Assembly (NCBI RefSeq): GCF_003987255.1
Contig: NZ_PIQC01000004.1
Coordinates: forward strand, 297,718-361,717
Direction of reading: 5' to 3'
From: Idiomarina ramblicola
GTDB lineage: Bacteria; Pseudomonadota; Gammaproteobacteria; Enterobacterales; Alteromonadaceae
DNA: 64,000 bases
The first letter of the stretch is position 1, and the number at the start of each line of letters is the position of its first letter. The position numbers and the translations under genes were made by a program. Below, one piece after another: positions 37,874 through 46,448 of this stretch. Below the pieces are notes generated by a model. It was not told where the DNA came from. It ran no database searches and was given only the letters and a program-made list of their open reading frames with translations.

Positions 37874-38446
37874 ATGGAATTGTTCGGAAGCTATACCTCA
37901 CCTTATGTAAGACATTGCCGTATTGCTTTACTGGAGACGAAAACAAAATTTTCATTTACCGAAACGGACTTCGAAACCAGCGCTAAATTAAGTCCGGCTA
38001 AAAAAGTTCCTTTTCTGCATCACAATGATTTGCGTCTACATGACTCCACCAGCATTCTGAAATACATTCGTGACAAGGCAGATGAACGGTTCTTCGCTGA
38101 TGCCAAAGATTTTGATCAATATTGTCTGGTCAACACCGCAATGGATTCGGCGATTAACTTGTTCTTACTGGAAAAAGAAGGGGTAACGCCAGACAGCGTG
38201 AAGTACCTTAAACGTCAGCAACAACGAGTTGAAGACATACTTCAACTGATGGAAGAGAAAGAGCACGCGGGCGCCTACGAAGGGCCGCACCCTTTTAGTG
38301 ACGGCGAAGTAAGACTGGGTTGTTTCTTAAGTTGGGGGCTATTCCGTGAGCGCTTTAATTTGGATAAGTATCCGCGACTCCAGGCCTTTGTCGATAAGTT
38401 AAACGACTACCCTTACTTCGCGGATACCGATCCGACTCGTTCTTAA
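37874..38446 (+). CDS. Glutathione S-transferase family protein
   Basis: This 190-residue protein has an N-terminal thioredoxin-like domain (MELFGSYTSPYVRHCRIAL, catalytic Ser/Tyr region; KVPFLHHNDLRLHDSTSIL with the cis-Pro and glutathione-binding SxS-type motif) and a helical C-terminal domain. Substrate unknown. It is probably co-transcribed with the CDF gene and overlaps the convergent acetolactate-synthase-like gene by 4 bases. Confidence 0.85.
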   Translation: MELFGSYTSPYVRHCRIALLETKTKFSFTETDFETSAKLSPAKKVPFLHHNDLRLHDSTSILKYIRDKADERFFADAKDFDQYCLVNTAMDSAINLFLLEKEGVTPDSVKYLKRQQQRVEDILQLMEEKEHAGAYEGPHPFSDGEVRLGCFLSWGLFRERFNLDKYPRLQAFVDKLNDYPYFADTDPTRS

Positions 38447-40101
38447 TTGGCCTTAATGGCTCGGCTGCGTTCGGGAATTTCTTCGTTCAGCAGCCGGTCG
38501 TTTTGTGAATAATCTACGGGCACATCAATAAGGTGCACACCGGGTTTGCTAAGGCAGTCTTTTAGCAGCGGTATCAGGTTCTCTGTTTTATCTAAACGGT
38601 ACCCATTAGCGCCATAAGACTCTGCATACTTCACAAAATCCGGGTTATTGAAATCTAAGCCATAGTCGCTGAGTTTCATGTGCTGCTGTTTCCACTTGAT
38701 CATGCCATAGCCACTGTCGTTTAAGATAACGACAACAATATCCAGCCCCATACGAACCGCGGTTTCAAGCTCCTGAGAGTTCATCATGAAGCCGCCGTCA
38801 CCGCATATCGCCATGACTTTCTTTTCCGGGTTGACGAGCTTAGCCGCCATTGCCGAAGGTAAGCCGGCTCCCATTGACGCTAAGGCATTATCGAGTAATA
38901 CCGTATTCGGTTGACGTGCGGGATAATTACGCGCAAACCAAATTTTGTAAATGCCGTTATCCAGCGCGATAACACCGTCATCTGGCATCACTTCACGGAC
39001 ATCTTCTACCAGCCGTTGTGGTAAAACCGGAAAGCTACCGTCATGGGCTCCTTCATCGGTATGGTCACGCATATGGTCTCGAACCTTCAACATAAAGTCG
39101 AAGTCCCAGTGGTCTTGCGGTTCAGTGCCCTCTTTTAATTGCCAGATACTGTTGCCGATATCACCAATCATGCTGGCATGCGGGAAGTAAACCGAGTCTA
39201 TTTCTGCACCCTGGAAGTTAATGTGTACGACTTTACGCTTGTCGTTGTCGCCGGTTTTCATCATAAATGGGGGCTTTTCTACCACGTCGTGGCCCACATT
39301 AAGGATTAAATCGGCTTTTTCTATCGCCCGGTGCGGATAGTCACCATCGGAAACGGCTGCATTACCCAGCCAGCGAGGATGATCTTCGTTGATAACGCCT
39401 TTACCCATTTGCGTAGTAATAAAAGGAATGCCGGTTTTATCGACAAAGGCACGTAACATTTTGGCCGTAATTTTACGGTTGGCAGCAGCACCTATCAGCA
39501 GAACGGGGTGTTTTGCTTCGCGCAGTAACTCCAGTACATGGCGAACCGATTTATGTTCAGTAATGGGACGGCGCGAATGGCTGGCTTCTATCGGCAGGCT
39601 GTTGACCTCTTCGCGGCTGATGTCATCAGAGAGTTCCAGATGAGAGGCGCCAGGGCGTTCATCTTCGGCCCGACGGAAAGCCTCACGTATGTGCGCCGGA
39701 ATGCTGCTGGCGCTAATAATTGCCTGTGTGTATTTGGTAATGGGGGTCATCATGTCGACCACATCAATGATCTGAAACTGACCCTGATGACGCTCCTTTA
39801 TCGGTTTTTGTCCGGTAATTACAACCATTGGCATTGCGCCAAGTTGCGCATAGGCGACGGGGGTAACCAAGTTGGTTGCGCCCGGACCTAAGGTCGACAG
39901 ACACACGCCCGGTTTTCCGGTCAGGCGGCCATAAGTGGCAGCCATGAAACCCGCGCCCTGTTCATGGCGGGTTAAAATGAGTTCGATATCAGATTTTGAC
40001 AGGGACTCAAGTAAGTCTAGGTTTTCTTCGCCGGGAATGCCGAAAATGTACTTCACACCCTCGTTTTCAAGTGCTTTTACGAATAAATCGGATGCTTTCA
40101 C
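38443..40101 (-). CDS. Acetolactate synthase-like large subunit (thiamine diphosphate enzyme)
   Basis: This 552-residue ThDP enzyme has three domains. The N-terminal PYR domain contains GIPGEENLDL with catalytic Glu in TRHEQGAGFMA, the central domain is Rossmann-like (HPVLLIGAAANRK), and the C-terminal PP domain has the ThDP motif GDGGFMMNSQELETA...NDSGYGMIKW. It resembles the AlsS/IlvB family, which condenses two pyruvates to acetolactate. No small regulatory subunit gene is adjacent, which favours a catabolic or FAD-independent form or a relative with another 2-oxoacid substrate. Monocistronic. Confidence 0.8.
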   Translation of the reverse strand: MKASDLFVKALENEGVKYIFGIPGEENLDLLESLSKSDIELILTRHEQGAGFMAATYGRLTGKPGVCLSTLGPGATNLVTPVAYAQLGAMPMVVITGQKPIKERHQGQFQIIDVVDMMTPITKYTQAIISASSIPAHIREAFRRAEDERPGASHLELSDDISREEVNSLPIEASHSRRPITEHKSVRHVLELLREAKHPVLLIGAAANRKITAKMLRAFVDKTGIPFITTQMGKGVINEDHPRWLGNAAVSDGDYPHRAIEKADLILNVGHDVVEKPPFMMKTGDNDKRKVVHINFQGAEIDSVYFPHASMIGDIGNSIWQLKEGTEPQDHWDFDFMLKVRDHMRDHTDEGAHDGSFPVLPQRLVEDVREVMPDDGVIALDNGIYKIWFARNYPARQPNTVLLDNALASMGAGLPSAMAAKLVNPEKKVMAICGDGGFMMNSQELETAVRMGLDIVVVILNDSGYGMIKWKQQHMKLSDYGLDFNNPDFVKYAESYGANGYRLDKTENLIPLLKDCLSKPGVHLIDVPVDYSQNDRLLNEEIPERSRAIKAN

Positions 40102-40221
40102 TTCGCTTTCTCCTTGCGTTAAAGAATATTCTTCTAGTTAAGCCTACGTAAAGCATAGGAGAGATGATCAAAAAAATCCGTAACCAGAGCCAACTGATTA
40201 CGGATTTTACAGTCTTGACAC

Positions 40222-40258
40222 AAAAAAAGCCCGCGACTCAGACAGAGCGGCGGGCTTT
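40222..40258 (-). terminator. Terminator of the DUF4168 gene
   Basis: AAAGCCCGC (40226-40234) pairs with GCGGGCTTT (40250-40258). Read on the minus strand it is followed by a run of seven T, just after the DUF4168 stop. It may also shield the acetolactate-synthase-like gene from read-through. Confidence 0.85.
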
Positions 40259-40278
40259 CGTTTTAAACTAACTACGAA

Positions 40279-40662
40279 TTAAGAGTTTTCTTCGCCCGTC
40301 ATTTCTTCTAAACGAGCGCGAAGTTCTTCATCATTCTGCGCTTGCTGAATGATCATGTTGTACTCTTGTGGAGTCAGGCCAGCATCTTCAACGGCTGCAA
40401 TCATTTCTTCCTGAGCAGACTGTTGAATTTCACGAGCTTCTTCCTGGTTTTCTGCTTCCTGGAACTGATCGCGGTATTTTTCAGTCACACTCTGTACGTC
40501 TTCCATAGCGGTCACAAACTTAACCAGCATACCTTCAGAAATTTCCTTAGTCTGCTGCTGTTGCTGCTGTGCCATTGGATCCTGAGCTTGTTGCTGTTGA
40601 GCCATTGCTGCGGTGCTGCCCAGTGCGAATACTGTTGCTAATGCGATAATTGTCTTTTGCAT
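40279..40662 (-). CDS. Secreted DUF4168 protein
   Basis: This 127-residue protein has a clear signal peptide (MQKTIIALATVFALGSTAAMAQ), then a Gln-rich spacer (about 22-38), then a helical DUF4168 domain (EGMLVKFVTAMEDVQ...GLTPQEYNMIIQQAQ). It should be periplasmic, 105 residues mature. Function of the domain is unknown. A sigma-54 type promoter lies directly upstream, and the divergent genes encode a kinase and an NtrC-family activator, so this protein is the likely output of that system. Confidence 0.85.
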   Translation of the reverse strand: MQKTIIALATVFALGSTAAMAQQQQAQDPMAQQQQQQTKEISEGMLVKFVTAMEDVQSVTEKYRDQFQEAENQEEAREIQQSAQEEMIAAVEDAGLTPQEYNMIIQQAQNDEELRARLEEMTGEENS

Positions 40663-40709
40663 GATAATCTCCTAAATGAATTTATCTGTTTTAATAACAC
40701 TCTAACTAA

Positions 40710-40725
40710 AGCGAAGACTGTGCCA
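40710..40725 (-). promoter_or_regulatory. Sigma-54 (-24/-12) promoter of the DUF4168 gene
   Basis: On the minus strand the sequence is TGGCACAGTCTTCGCT. GG and GC are 10 bases apart, as needed, and TGGCAC is exact. Only one base differs from the consensus TTGC at -12. Transcription would start near 40699, 37 bases before the ATG. Confidence 0.7.
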
Positions 40726-40796
40726 ACTTTTCAAGTTATTGATTTATATCGATTTTTGATTTCGGGAAGTTTGAGGCCAGAAAACCCGCCTAAAAA

Positions 40797-40815
40797 TGTG
40801 TATCCTTAGTACACA
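40797..40815. promoter_or_regulatory. Inverted repeat, candidate activator (UAS) site
   Basis: TGTGTA-N7-TACACA lies about 72-90 bases upstream of the sigma-54 element and 16-34 bases before the kinase start. It could bind the NtrC-type regulator and link both promoters. Confidence 0.45.
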
Positions 40816-40830
40816 GTCAAAGGAGGTAGT

Positions 40831-42318
40831 GTGACAAAAAGATACAGTTGGCCATTATCCAGCTTGCAACGACGGCTCCTTATTTATGTTGTTGTTCCTA
40901 TGCTGCTGATTTCCGGCGTAGCGATAAGTGTTGGATTGCAAGTGGCGTCCGATGAAGCGAATGAGCGCTTAAAGAGTGACTTAGAGTTACTCGGACGAGC
41001 TATCAGCTTACCCATAAGCGATGCGTTGCTTAATAACGATTTGCGAACCGTTCAGGCAAACCTGGATTCGGTGTTCAACATTGGCCGGGTTTATGGGGCG
41101 TCGGTCTATAACGTATATGGTCAGCAAGTGGCTGAAGCGGGTATTACCGAAACTGACCTCAGTAACAGTCAGCTTGCGTTACAAACCGTTCAAACCGGAA
41201 TCAAGCAGGATGACTATCGGCGCGTTGAAGGTCGTGATGTTTTCTCTCAGTTTCTTCCTATTGTTGATCGCGGGGGGCGCATTATTGGTTTGCTGCAAAT
41301 AAACCGGCGAGCCAGTGACTTTGACGAATCTTTTGAAACGCTGAGCCAATACGCCTGGTTGAGTTGGGCGGCATTTGGGTTGATTACGATTGCTGTATTG
41401 GTCTTCGGCCACTATCGCGGAGTGGGCCGACATGTGGTGGCATTAAAGGATGCCATGCTGCAGGTGGCAGAAGGTAACCGCAGCACTCGTGTAACACCTG
41501 CCGGACCGTCCGAACTGCAGGAGGTCGCCCAGGGCTTTAACCGCATGTTGGATAGTATTACTGAAGCCGAGCGAGAGCTGGAGCAGCGACGTGAGCATGA
41601 GGCTTCGCTACAACAAGCCTTGCGAGAACAGGAGAAAATGGCGGCTATTGGTAGCGTGGCCAGCGGTGTGGCACACGAGCTGGGAGCCCCGCTTACCGTT
41701 ATTGACGGACGCGCCAGCCGGTTACTGCGTAATCATAAGGACGACGACAGCCAACGCCAGTTAAAAGCCGTGAGAGGTCAGGTGCAGCGATTGACCGGGC
41801 TGGTGAATCAGTTGCTCGCTTTTTCCCGAACGCCGGTACAGCAGCGTGAAGCCATTTCGTTGCGTGATTTAGTGGCAACGGCAATGACCAGTATCGAGTT
41901 CGAACAAGATAAAGGCTCGGCCAAAGTTGCGGTGAAAGAACTGGTCGATGTGATTCTAAAAGTAGACATTAAGCGACTGGAGCTGGCGTTAGTTAATGTG
42001 TTGCGTAATGGGTTGCAGGCCGCTAAATCAGAGGTGTTAGTGGCAGCTGAATTGGTTGACAGCGGCTTGGTTATTACCATTGACGACGACGGTGAGGGGC
42101 TGCACGAAGTCATGAAGGACAAGGCATTGCAGCCATTTGAAACGAATAAACCGCAGGGTAAAGGTACTGGCCTCGGTTTAACGATAGTCAAACACGTATT
42201 GAATGATCATAACGGAGAATTGTCTTTGACCAATAACCCGGGTGGTGGCTGTCGAGTCACCTTAAGTTTGCCCGCGCAATGCATTCGGCAAGTGGTCACC
42301 AATGGAGGTAACGAATGA
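40831..42318 (+). CDS. Membrane sensor histidine kinase
   Basis: This 495-residue protein starts with GTG behind AAAGGAGG. Domains: membrane helix 1 (about 14-34), a periplasmic sensing region of some 140 residues, membrane helix 2 (about 177-197), HAMP linker, coiled coil, HisKA with phospho-accepting H282 (GVAHELGAPL), and HATPase_c (N-box VLRNGLQAA, G1 DDDGEG, G2 GKGTGLGLTIV). The signal is unknown. The stop overlaps the regulator start by 4 bases, so the two are coupled. Confidence 0.92.
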   Translation: MTKRYSWPLSSLQRRLLIYVVVPMLLISGVAISVGLQVASDEANERLKSDLELLGRAISLPISDALLNNDLRTVQANLDSVFNIGRVYGASVYNVYGQQVAEAGITETDLSNSQLALQTVQTGIKQDDYRRVEGRDVFSQFLPIVDRGGRIIGLLQINRRASDFDESFETLSQYAWLSWAAFGLITIAVLVFGHYRGVGRHVVALKDAMLQVAEGNRSTRVTPAGPSELQEVAQGFNRMLDSITEAERELEQRREHEASLQQALREQEKMAAIGSVASGVAHELGAPLTVIDGRASRLLRNHKDDDSQRQLKAVRGQVQRLTGLVNQLLAFSRTPVQQREAISLRDLVATAMTSIEFEQDKGSAKVAVKELVDVILKVDIKRLELALVNVLRNGLQAAKSEVLVAAELVDSGLVITIDDDGEGLHEVMKDKALQPFETNKPQGKGTGLGLTIVKHVLNDHNGELSLTNNPGGGCRVTLSLPAQCIRQVVTNGGNE

Positions 42319-43655
42319 CAGCAGCGAAAGCCATAATAGGCGTTATTGAAGACGACCCGGCTCTGCAGGAGTTACTGGTTGAAGAACTGGAAGCCGAGGG
42401 TTACAAGGTAACCGCCTGGGGCTGTGTCGAGGATTTTAAAAAAGCAGCAGCGCCACTCGATTTGGTCATCAGCGATATCCGATTACCGGGACAGTCCGGG
42501 TTGTCACTCTTAGATAGCCTGAAAAATGACGATACTGCGCCAGCGCTGCTGTTGATAACCGCTTTCGGTACCGTTGATCAGGCCGTTGATGCCTTAAAAC
42601 AGGGGGCCGATGACTTTTTAACTAAACCTCTGGATGTCGAGCACTTATTGCTGAGTGTCCAACGTATTCTTGAGCATCGCTCACTGCAGCGGGAGCTAAA
42701 ACGTTACCAGCAGCAACAAAAAGGGCCGGGAGGGCTGGTTGGACAGAGCCCGGCAATGCGCAAGCTTTATGACCAGATAGAACGTATTGCGCCAGCTGAC
42801 GGCAGCGTCTTAATTACGGGTGAAAGTGGCACCGGCAAAGAATTGGTGGCTAAGGCATTGCATCAGTTAAGTGATCGCGCCGAGCATAGTTTCCAGGCGG
42901 TAAATTGCGCCGGAATTCCGGCCGACTTAATGGAAAGTGAATTCTTTGGACACGCCGCAGGCGCGTTTACCGGCGCACAGAAAAAGCGTCAGGGTTTGCT
43001 GAAGCAGGCAGACGGCGGTACTTTATTGCTGGATGAAATTGGTGAGATGCCAATGGCTTTGCAGGCGAAGCTCTTACGTGTATTGCAGGAAGGGACTATC
43101 CGGGCTGTTGGCAGTGACGAGGAAGAAACGGTTAATGTCAGGATACTGGCGGCTACTCACCAGGACTTAGAAAAGCACGTTGAAGACGGACGCTTCCGGC
43201 AGGATTTATTTTATCGTCTCGAGACCTTTAGTTTACGAGTGCCACCTTTGCGTGAGCGTGGCGAGGACATAGAGCGATTAGCGAACTATTTTTTACAGCA
43301 GTTGCAGAAAAACAGTGATAAAACCGTCCGTAGTATCTCTCCGGCAGCGCTTGAGCAACTTTACCGTTACCGGTTTCCGGGCAACGTAAGGGAACTTCAA
43401 AACGCTATTGAACGTGCTTTTACTTTTTCCCGGGACGATAAAATTGCGGTTGAAGACTTACCTCAAAGAATCCTCGACAGTGAGCATGATCCAGAAGTGG
43501 ATTACACTGCCGAGTGGCCGACTCTGGATGACTATCAAAACCAGTACATTCGCAAAGTGCTGGCGCACGCTGAGGGAAATAAATCTAAAGCCGCCGAAAT
43601 TTTGGGGGTTACCCGGCGTACCCTATATCGTTGGCTGGAACAGCACGGCGAGTGA
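42315..43655 (+). CDS. NtrC-family sigma-54 activating response regulator
   Basis: This 446-residue protein has the receiver with acidic pocket EDD (12-14) and phospho-acceptor D54 (VISDIRLPG), then an AAA+ domain with Walker A GESGTGKE (169-176), the sigma-54 contact loop GAFTGA (216-221) and Walker B GGTLLLDEIGEM, then a Fis-type helix-turn-helix at the C-terminus (KSKAAEILGVTRRTLYRWL). All parts are intact. The only sigma-54 promoter noticed nearby is that of the divergent DUF4168 gene. Confidence 0.94.
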   Translation: MTAAKAIIGVIEDDPALQELLVEELEAEGYKVTAWGCVEDFKKAAAPLDLVISDIRLPGQSGLSLLDSLKNDDTAPALLLITAFGTVDQAVDALKQGADDFLTKPLDVEHLLLSVQRILEHRSLQRELKRYQQQQKGPGGLVGQSPAMRKLYDQIERIAPADGSVLITGESGTGKELVAKALHQLSDRAEHSFQAVNCAGIPADLMESEFFGHAAGAFTGAQKKRQGLLKQADGGTLLLDEIGEMPMALQAKLLRVLQEGTIRAVGSDEEETVNVRILAATHQDLEKHVEDGRFRQDLFYRLETFSLRVPPLRERGEDIERLANYFLQQLQKNSDKTVRSISPAALEQLYRYRFPGNVRELQNAIERAFTFSRDDKIAVEDLPQRILDSEHDPEVDYTAEWPTLDDYQNQYIRKVLAHAEGNKSKAAEILGVTRRTLYRWLEQHGE

Positions 43656-43718
43656 TCAATCAGGCATTTTATTGCGTAGTCTATAATAGGCTTGAAAGTC
43701 ATTTAACGGGAGTAATAA

Positions 43719-44405
43719 GTGAAAGTATTAATGGTATTAACCTCACACGATAAACTCGGTGACACAGACCATAAAACGGGGTTCTGGGTAGAAGAGTTTG
43801 CCGCTCCGTATTATGTGTTTACTGATTCTGGTGTGGATGTCACTTTGGCGTCACCTAAAGGTGGTAAACCACCAATTGATCCGAACAGCACGACGCCCGA
43901 TGCGCAGACCGAAGCAACAGAGCGTTTCGATAAAGACAAAACGGCGCAACAGAAGTTAGAAACCACTTGTAAGTTGAATGACGTTGATCCGGAAGATTTT
44001 GACGCGATTTTCTATCCGGGGGGCCATGGGCCGCTATGGGACTTAACCAACGACGAGCATTCTATTAGGTTGATTGAGCATTTCTGGAGTAAGGGTAAAC
44101 CGGTATCGGCTGTTTGCCACGCACCAGCCGTGCTATTGAACGCCAAAACACCCAGTGGTGACCCGATTGTTCAGGGCCGTACGGTTACGGGTTTCAGTAA
44201 CAGCGAAGAAGCGGCAGTAGAGCTTACCGAAGTCGTTCCCTTTCTGCTCGAAGATGAGTTGACCGCCAAAGGCGGCCATTATCGCAAGGTAGAGGACTGG
44301 CAGGCTTATGCGGTGCAGGACGGCATGCTGATTACCGGTCAGAACCCAGCATCATCAGAGCAGACGGCTCAGCGCCTGCTCGATGTGTTAAGAACTCACC
44401 TGTAA
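43719..44405 (+). CDS. DJ-1/PfpI family protein (Hsp31-like glutamine amidotransferase fold)
   Basis: This 228-residue protein has the nucleophile elbow AVCHAPAVLL with C133 and H134 and a conserved Glu near E25 (GFWVEEFAAPY), plus the YPGGHGPLWDL loop. Members act as chaperones or glyoxalase III-type enzymes that remove methylglyoxal without glutathione. It starts 63 bases after the regulator gene, with its own TATAAT at 43682-43687, and may be independent of the kinase operon. Confidence 0.88.
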   Translation: MKVLMVLTSHDKLGDTDHKTGFWVEEFAAPYYVFTDSGVDVTLASPKGGKPPIDPNSTTPDAQTEATERFDKDKTAQQKLETTCKLNDVDPEDFDAIFYPGGHGPLWDLTNDEHSIRLIEHFWSKGKPVSAVCHAPAVLLNAKTPSGDPIVQGRTVTGFSNSEEAAVELTEVVPFLLEDELTAKGGHYRKVEDWQAYAVQDGMLITGQNPASSEQTAQRLLDVLRTHL

Positions 44406-44412
44406 AACGGGT

Positions 44413-46446
44413 TTAAAAGCGTCGGCGCCAACTGATGCCGACGCTTGCTTGCCGCCCTACAGCGGGTTCGAATGAACGCCCGCTTCCCTGATTGACGACA
44501 ACGGCGCCTACATAATCTTTGTCTGTAATATTATCAACCCGTGCCCAGACATCCAGTTCACTCTTAGACCACTGCCAATCACGGCTTACCGCAATATCCC
44601 AGGTGGTATAAGACGGCGCAAAGGTGTCATTGGCATCATTAACCGGTGTCTCGTTACGGTACTGTCCGGCTAACTGAACCAACCATTGCTCTGTGGGCTG
44701 CCAGTTAAGGCGCAAATAGCCCTGACTTTTTGCGACACCGGGCAACTGATTACCCTGCAGTGGGCCATTATCAAAGGTTGCATCGATGTAGCTGTATGAC
44801 AGCAGTAACTCTAATTGTTGCGTTAGCGCCCCGTTAATACTCAGCTCTGCACCTTCCCGCGAGGTTTCTGATGCGTTGCGGTAGGTCGTGCGCCCATCGT
44901 TTGATTGATCCACCAGTATTTCGTCTTCACTTTTAATACCAAAGAAAGCAAAGTGCAGACGCCAGTTTTGCGGCAGTTGGTGCTTGATACCCCACTCCCA
45001 CTGATCATTCGTTGAAGGACCCAGCTCGCGGTTCAGGCCTGAGCCCTGGTTGCGGTACGCCAGTTCAGTTAGTGTCGGCGTTTCAAAGCCCTGCCCGACA
45101 CTCAGGTAAGTCGCCGAGGTTGGCAGGAATTGCCAGGTAACCGAAACGGCAGCGGTGGTCTCGCTAAAGTCACTGTTGCCGCTGTCGTCGGAGTTATCCA
45201 GTTCAGTAAAATAGTCTTTTACCTCATAATTGATGTCGCTGTAACGGACTCCGCCCGATGCTGACCACTGTTCTGACAATTGCCACTGAAAACGCAGATA
45301 AGCGGAAGCATTTTCTATCCAGTTGAATTCGTTGCGTCGCAAGTCACCCTTTTCACCGCTGTCATTCACATAACCAAAGCGGTGATCCTGCTGGCGCTCT
45401 ATTTGTGCTCCAACGGTTGCCGACCAATTGACTCCGCGCTGGCGCCAGCGGGCATGGGCCCCCTCGAATTGGCGCGATACATCGATAACGGCACCGGAAC
45501 TGGTATTGTCATCACCGGCAAACGGCAGAAACTGCTCAATATCGCGATCGCCCTGCCACAGTGAGACTAACCCTTCACCGTTGTCGCGCTCATGAAACCA
45601 GCTAAAGGAGCCCTGACGATGGTGAATATCTTTCCGTGTGTTGAAGTCCACCGCCCGTTGTACCGTTTGAGTCGGGTCTTCACGCCAGGCTTCGGGTGTT
45701 AGCGCGCTGGGGTCCTGCAACAGTGGTGCATCGTTATTATCGTAACGGATAATGAACCGGTTTTGATCATCCCACTGATGATACCAACGCACCGCCTGCT
45801 GCTGGCGCTCGGCGGAATTATGTCGGCGTGGGCCATCCGTCTGAAAATCCGATGCCAGAAGTTGCAGTTGCTTATTGTCAGTCGCCCACTGGGCATTGAC
45901 GTTATACCGCTGAGTATCATTCTCGCTGAACTGTCCACCCCACTCCAGCGAGGTTTCAGTCGGTTTGCGGCTGAACCATTCAACCACACCACCACCGGAG
46001 TTACCGTACAACGTTGCTAAGGGGCCGCGTAACACCTCAAGCGAATCAATGCTGTCGAGAAAAATGCTGGAGGTTTGCGCCTGACCGTCCGGCATCGACA
46101 GAGGAATACCGTCAACGTTTAGCTGCAAACCTCTGACCCCAAAGGCTGCTCGTGAGCCAAAGCCGCGAACTACCAAACGGGTATCCTGCGCATAATTGTA
46201 ACGGTTGTCAGCCTGAATTCCCGCAACGCCAGCTAATGCATCACCGGCGTCAACCTTCATTGAAGGTAAGGTACTTTCCACATTAACCCGGTCGATACTG
46301 GCGGCTGTGGTTAACCAGGGAGTTTCACTTTGTGTTGCGGTAACCACAACGGTCTCATCAACATCTGCAGAATGAACAACGAAAGAGGCCGCCAATAAAG
46401 GCAGCCCCGTATAAGTGAGTTTTCTAAATACAGCTGAATACAACAT
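44413..46446 (-). CDS. TonB-dependent outer membrane receptor
   Basis: This 677-residue protein has a signal peptide (to about residue 27), the TonB box ETVVVTAT at the mature N-terminus, a plug domain (RLVVRGFGSRAAFGVRGLQLNVDGIPL, DSLEVLRGPLATLYG) and a 22-strand barrel ending in an aromatic residue (SWRRRF). It resembles the ferric-siderophore/PQQ-linked receptors. The gene is 2 bases behind the sugar-dehydrogenase gene, which suggests uptake related to that enzyme, for instance of PQQ or a metal chelate. Substrate not determined. Confidence 0.9.
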   Translation of the reverse strand: MLYSAVFRKLTYTGLPLLAASFVVHSADVDETVVVTATQSETPWLTTAASIDRVNVESTLPSMKVDAGDALAGVAGIQADNRYNYAQDTRLVVRGFGSRAAFGVRGLQLNVDGIPLSMPDGQAQTSSIFLDSIDSLEVLRGPLATLYGNSGGGVVEWFSRKPTETSLEWGGQFSENDTQRYNVNAQWATDNKQLQLLASDFQTDGPRRHNSAERQQQAVRWYHQWDDQNRFIIRYDNNDAPLLQDPSALTPEAWREDPTQTVQRAVDFNTRKDIHHRQGSFSWFHERDNGEGLVSLWQGDRDIEQFLPFAGDDNTSSGAVIDVSRQFEGAHARWRQRGVNWSATVGAQIERQQDHRFGYVNDSGEKGDLRRNEFNWIENASAYLRFQWQLSEQWSASGGVRYSDINYEVKDYFTELDNSDDSGNSDFSETTAAVSVTWQFLPTSATYLSVGQGFETPTLTELAYRNQGSGLNRELGPSTNDQWEWGIKHQLPQNWRLHFAFFGIKSEDEILVDQSNDGRTTYRNASETSREGAELSINGALTQQLELLLSYSYIDATFDNGPLQGNQLPGVAKSQGYLRLNWQPTEQWLVQLAGQYRNETPVNDANDTFAPSYTTWDIAVSRDWQWSKSELDVWARVDNITDKDYVGAVVVNQGSGRSFEPAVGRQASVGISWRRRF

Positions 46447-46448
46447 AA

